Below are positions 47,684-48,055 of a stretch of 48,055 bases of DNA, in pieces. Below the pieces are notes generated by a model. It searched no databases. It had not been told where the DNA came from and saw nothing but the letters and a program-made list of their open reading frames with translations. The translations under genes and the position numbers were made by a program. The stretch is from Saccoglossus kowalevskii. Taxonomy: Eukaryota; Hemichordata; Enteropneusta; Harrimaniidae. Position 1 is the first letter of the stretch. Every line of letters begins with the position of its first letter. Location: assembly GCF_000003605.2 (NCBI RefSeq), contig NW_003148762.1, forward strand, positions 1 to 48,055, given 5' to 3'.

Positions 47684-48055
47684 ATATATCATAAAAGGCC
47701 GTTTGAAAATCGTAGTGGCCCTCGAAGGATGTAGAATTTTGAAACATTTCCAAACATTAAATGGCCTCCAATTATAATACAATTCAAATAAATCTGATAG
47801 ATGAGTGGTTAGGTGATCGACCAGTTCAAAAAGTAAAGTTAAATCGGTCGAGGTAAGTACTTGGGGAGACTACCGGAGAAAACCACCCGGGTGAGTTTTT
47901 TTTTTTTTTTTTTGCAGTCTGCACCTCTTTGGTCTAAGCTGTTGAAACAACGTGCAAAGTTGTCCAAACCGATTGCAAAGTTGGTAGATTTGTGTGTTTA
48001 TTTCATCTAAGTTGTTGTTATATCTAACCCTGCAGTTATAAAGTATGAAAAATGA
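47684..48055 (+). repeat. Unit 67, partial and more diverged (372 bp, cut by window end)
   Basis: It differs from unit 66 at many substitutions within its first 250 bases: GGCCGTTTGAAAATCG, AAACATTAAATGGCCTCC, TATAATACAATTC, GGTGATCGACC, GAGGTAAGTACTTGGGGAG. It also has an 18-T tract. The substitution density is visibly above that between neighbouring copies elsewhere, and the changes are mainly substitutions rather than homopolymer indels. Confidence 0.85.

Larger units (their letters stand above)
1..48055 (+). repeat. Satellite-like tandem array, ~722-bp unit, 66 full copies plus one partial
   Basis: Each unit is taken to start at the ATATATCATAAAAGG motif. Unit starts are: 1, 722, 1446, 2172, 2901, 3630, 4353, 5076, 5802, 6527, 7252, 7974, 8703, 9424, 10147, 10869, 11597, 12326, 13055, 13784, 14490, 15193, 15912, 16632, 17361, 18084, 18808, 19532, 20253, 20979, 21701, 22427, 23149, 23866, 24587, 25310, 26032, 26754, 27475, 28196, 28918, 29640, 30368, 31091, 31814, 32529, 33251, 33977, 34713, 35440, 36165, 36882, 37586, 38309, 39032, 39758, 40471, 41193, 41914, 42618, 43342, 44062, 44785, 45520, 46224, 46953, 47684. 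Spacing runs from 703 to 736 bp and averages about 722. All copies are direct repeats without intervening unique sequence. Every frame on both strands is closed within each unit, so this is not a repeat-protein gene. The NdeI site CATATG (in TGTCATATGAGC) occurs essentially once per unit. The family is not one I recognise; a eukaryotic satellite is the inference. Confidence 0.97.

Noticed and set aside
1..48055. Protein-coding tandem repeat or repeated gene family
   Set aside because: Every frame closes within each unit, unit length is not a multiple of three, and indels of one or two bases are common between copies.
1..48055. CRISPR array
   Set aside because: Units are ~722 bp with no short repeat and unique spacer alternation.
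1..48055. Ribosomal DNA, 5S or tRNA gene cluster
   Set aside because: I see no rRNA core sequence, no tRNA cloverleaf and no GGTTCGAATCC-type internal promoter box.
1..48055. Transposon or provirus repeated in tandem
   Set aside because: No transposase or polymerase motifs, terminal inverted repeats or long terminal repeats are visible in the unit.

Overview
The whole 48,055-base window is one head-to-tail tandem array. I find 66 complete copies and one partial copy of an A+T-rich unit (about 35% G+C on sampled lines). The mean unit length is about 722 bp, and most copies are 717-731 bp. All copies lie in the same orientation, with no unique DNA between them and no visible transposon, tRNA, rRNA or convincing protein-coding gene. 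This is the layout of a eukaryotic satellite. Nothing in the window identifies the species, and neither flank of the array is present.

Internal structure: the 722-bp unit is itself composite. It can be read as four diverged modules of about 174-189 bp (called D, A, B and C here). They share an anchor of the form GRYRGATTT and several further motifs at nearly equal offsets. A, B and C are clearly related to each other; D is the most diverged. An ancestral module of about 180 bp apparently became a four-module unit, which was then amplified as a block. Module D also carries a hypervariable T-rich tract bounded by a splice-like GTGAGT and GCAG, with a 14-bp perfect inverted repeat just downstream.

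Layout along the window, by diagnostic variants. Subfamily III: 1-1445 and 29640-32528. Subfamily I (ACTCTGATAGATG, GATTGCAAAG, TTTGAAGCC, TATAATGGAC, CTATCCAGG): 1446-8702, 11597-13783, 33977-36164, 44785-45519, 46224-47683. Subfamily II (TCTCTGACAGATG, GATTTCAAAG, TTCGAAGCC, TAAAATGAAC, CTGCCCAGG): 8703-10868, 13784-29639, 32529-33976, 36165-44784, 45520-46223. Several copies are chimeric at the switches. Sub-variants recur many kilobases apart, for example near 1446 and near 46224, as expected if unequal exchange and gene conversion shuffle the array. The last partial copy (47684-48055) is clearly more diverged, which may mean the array edge lies just beyond the window.

Short ORFs recur on both strands because the unit recurs. 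Their frames are broken by tract-length changes, indels and stops in many copies, so I do not call them genes. Several patches of clustered homopolymer indels look like consensus errors of an assembled repeat and should be checked against reads.
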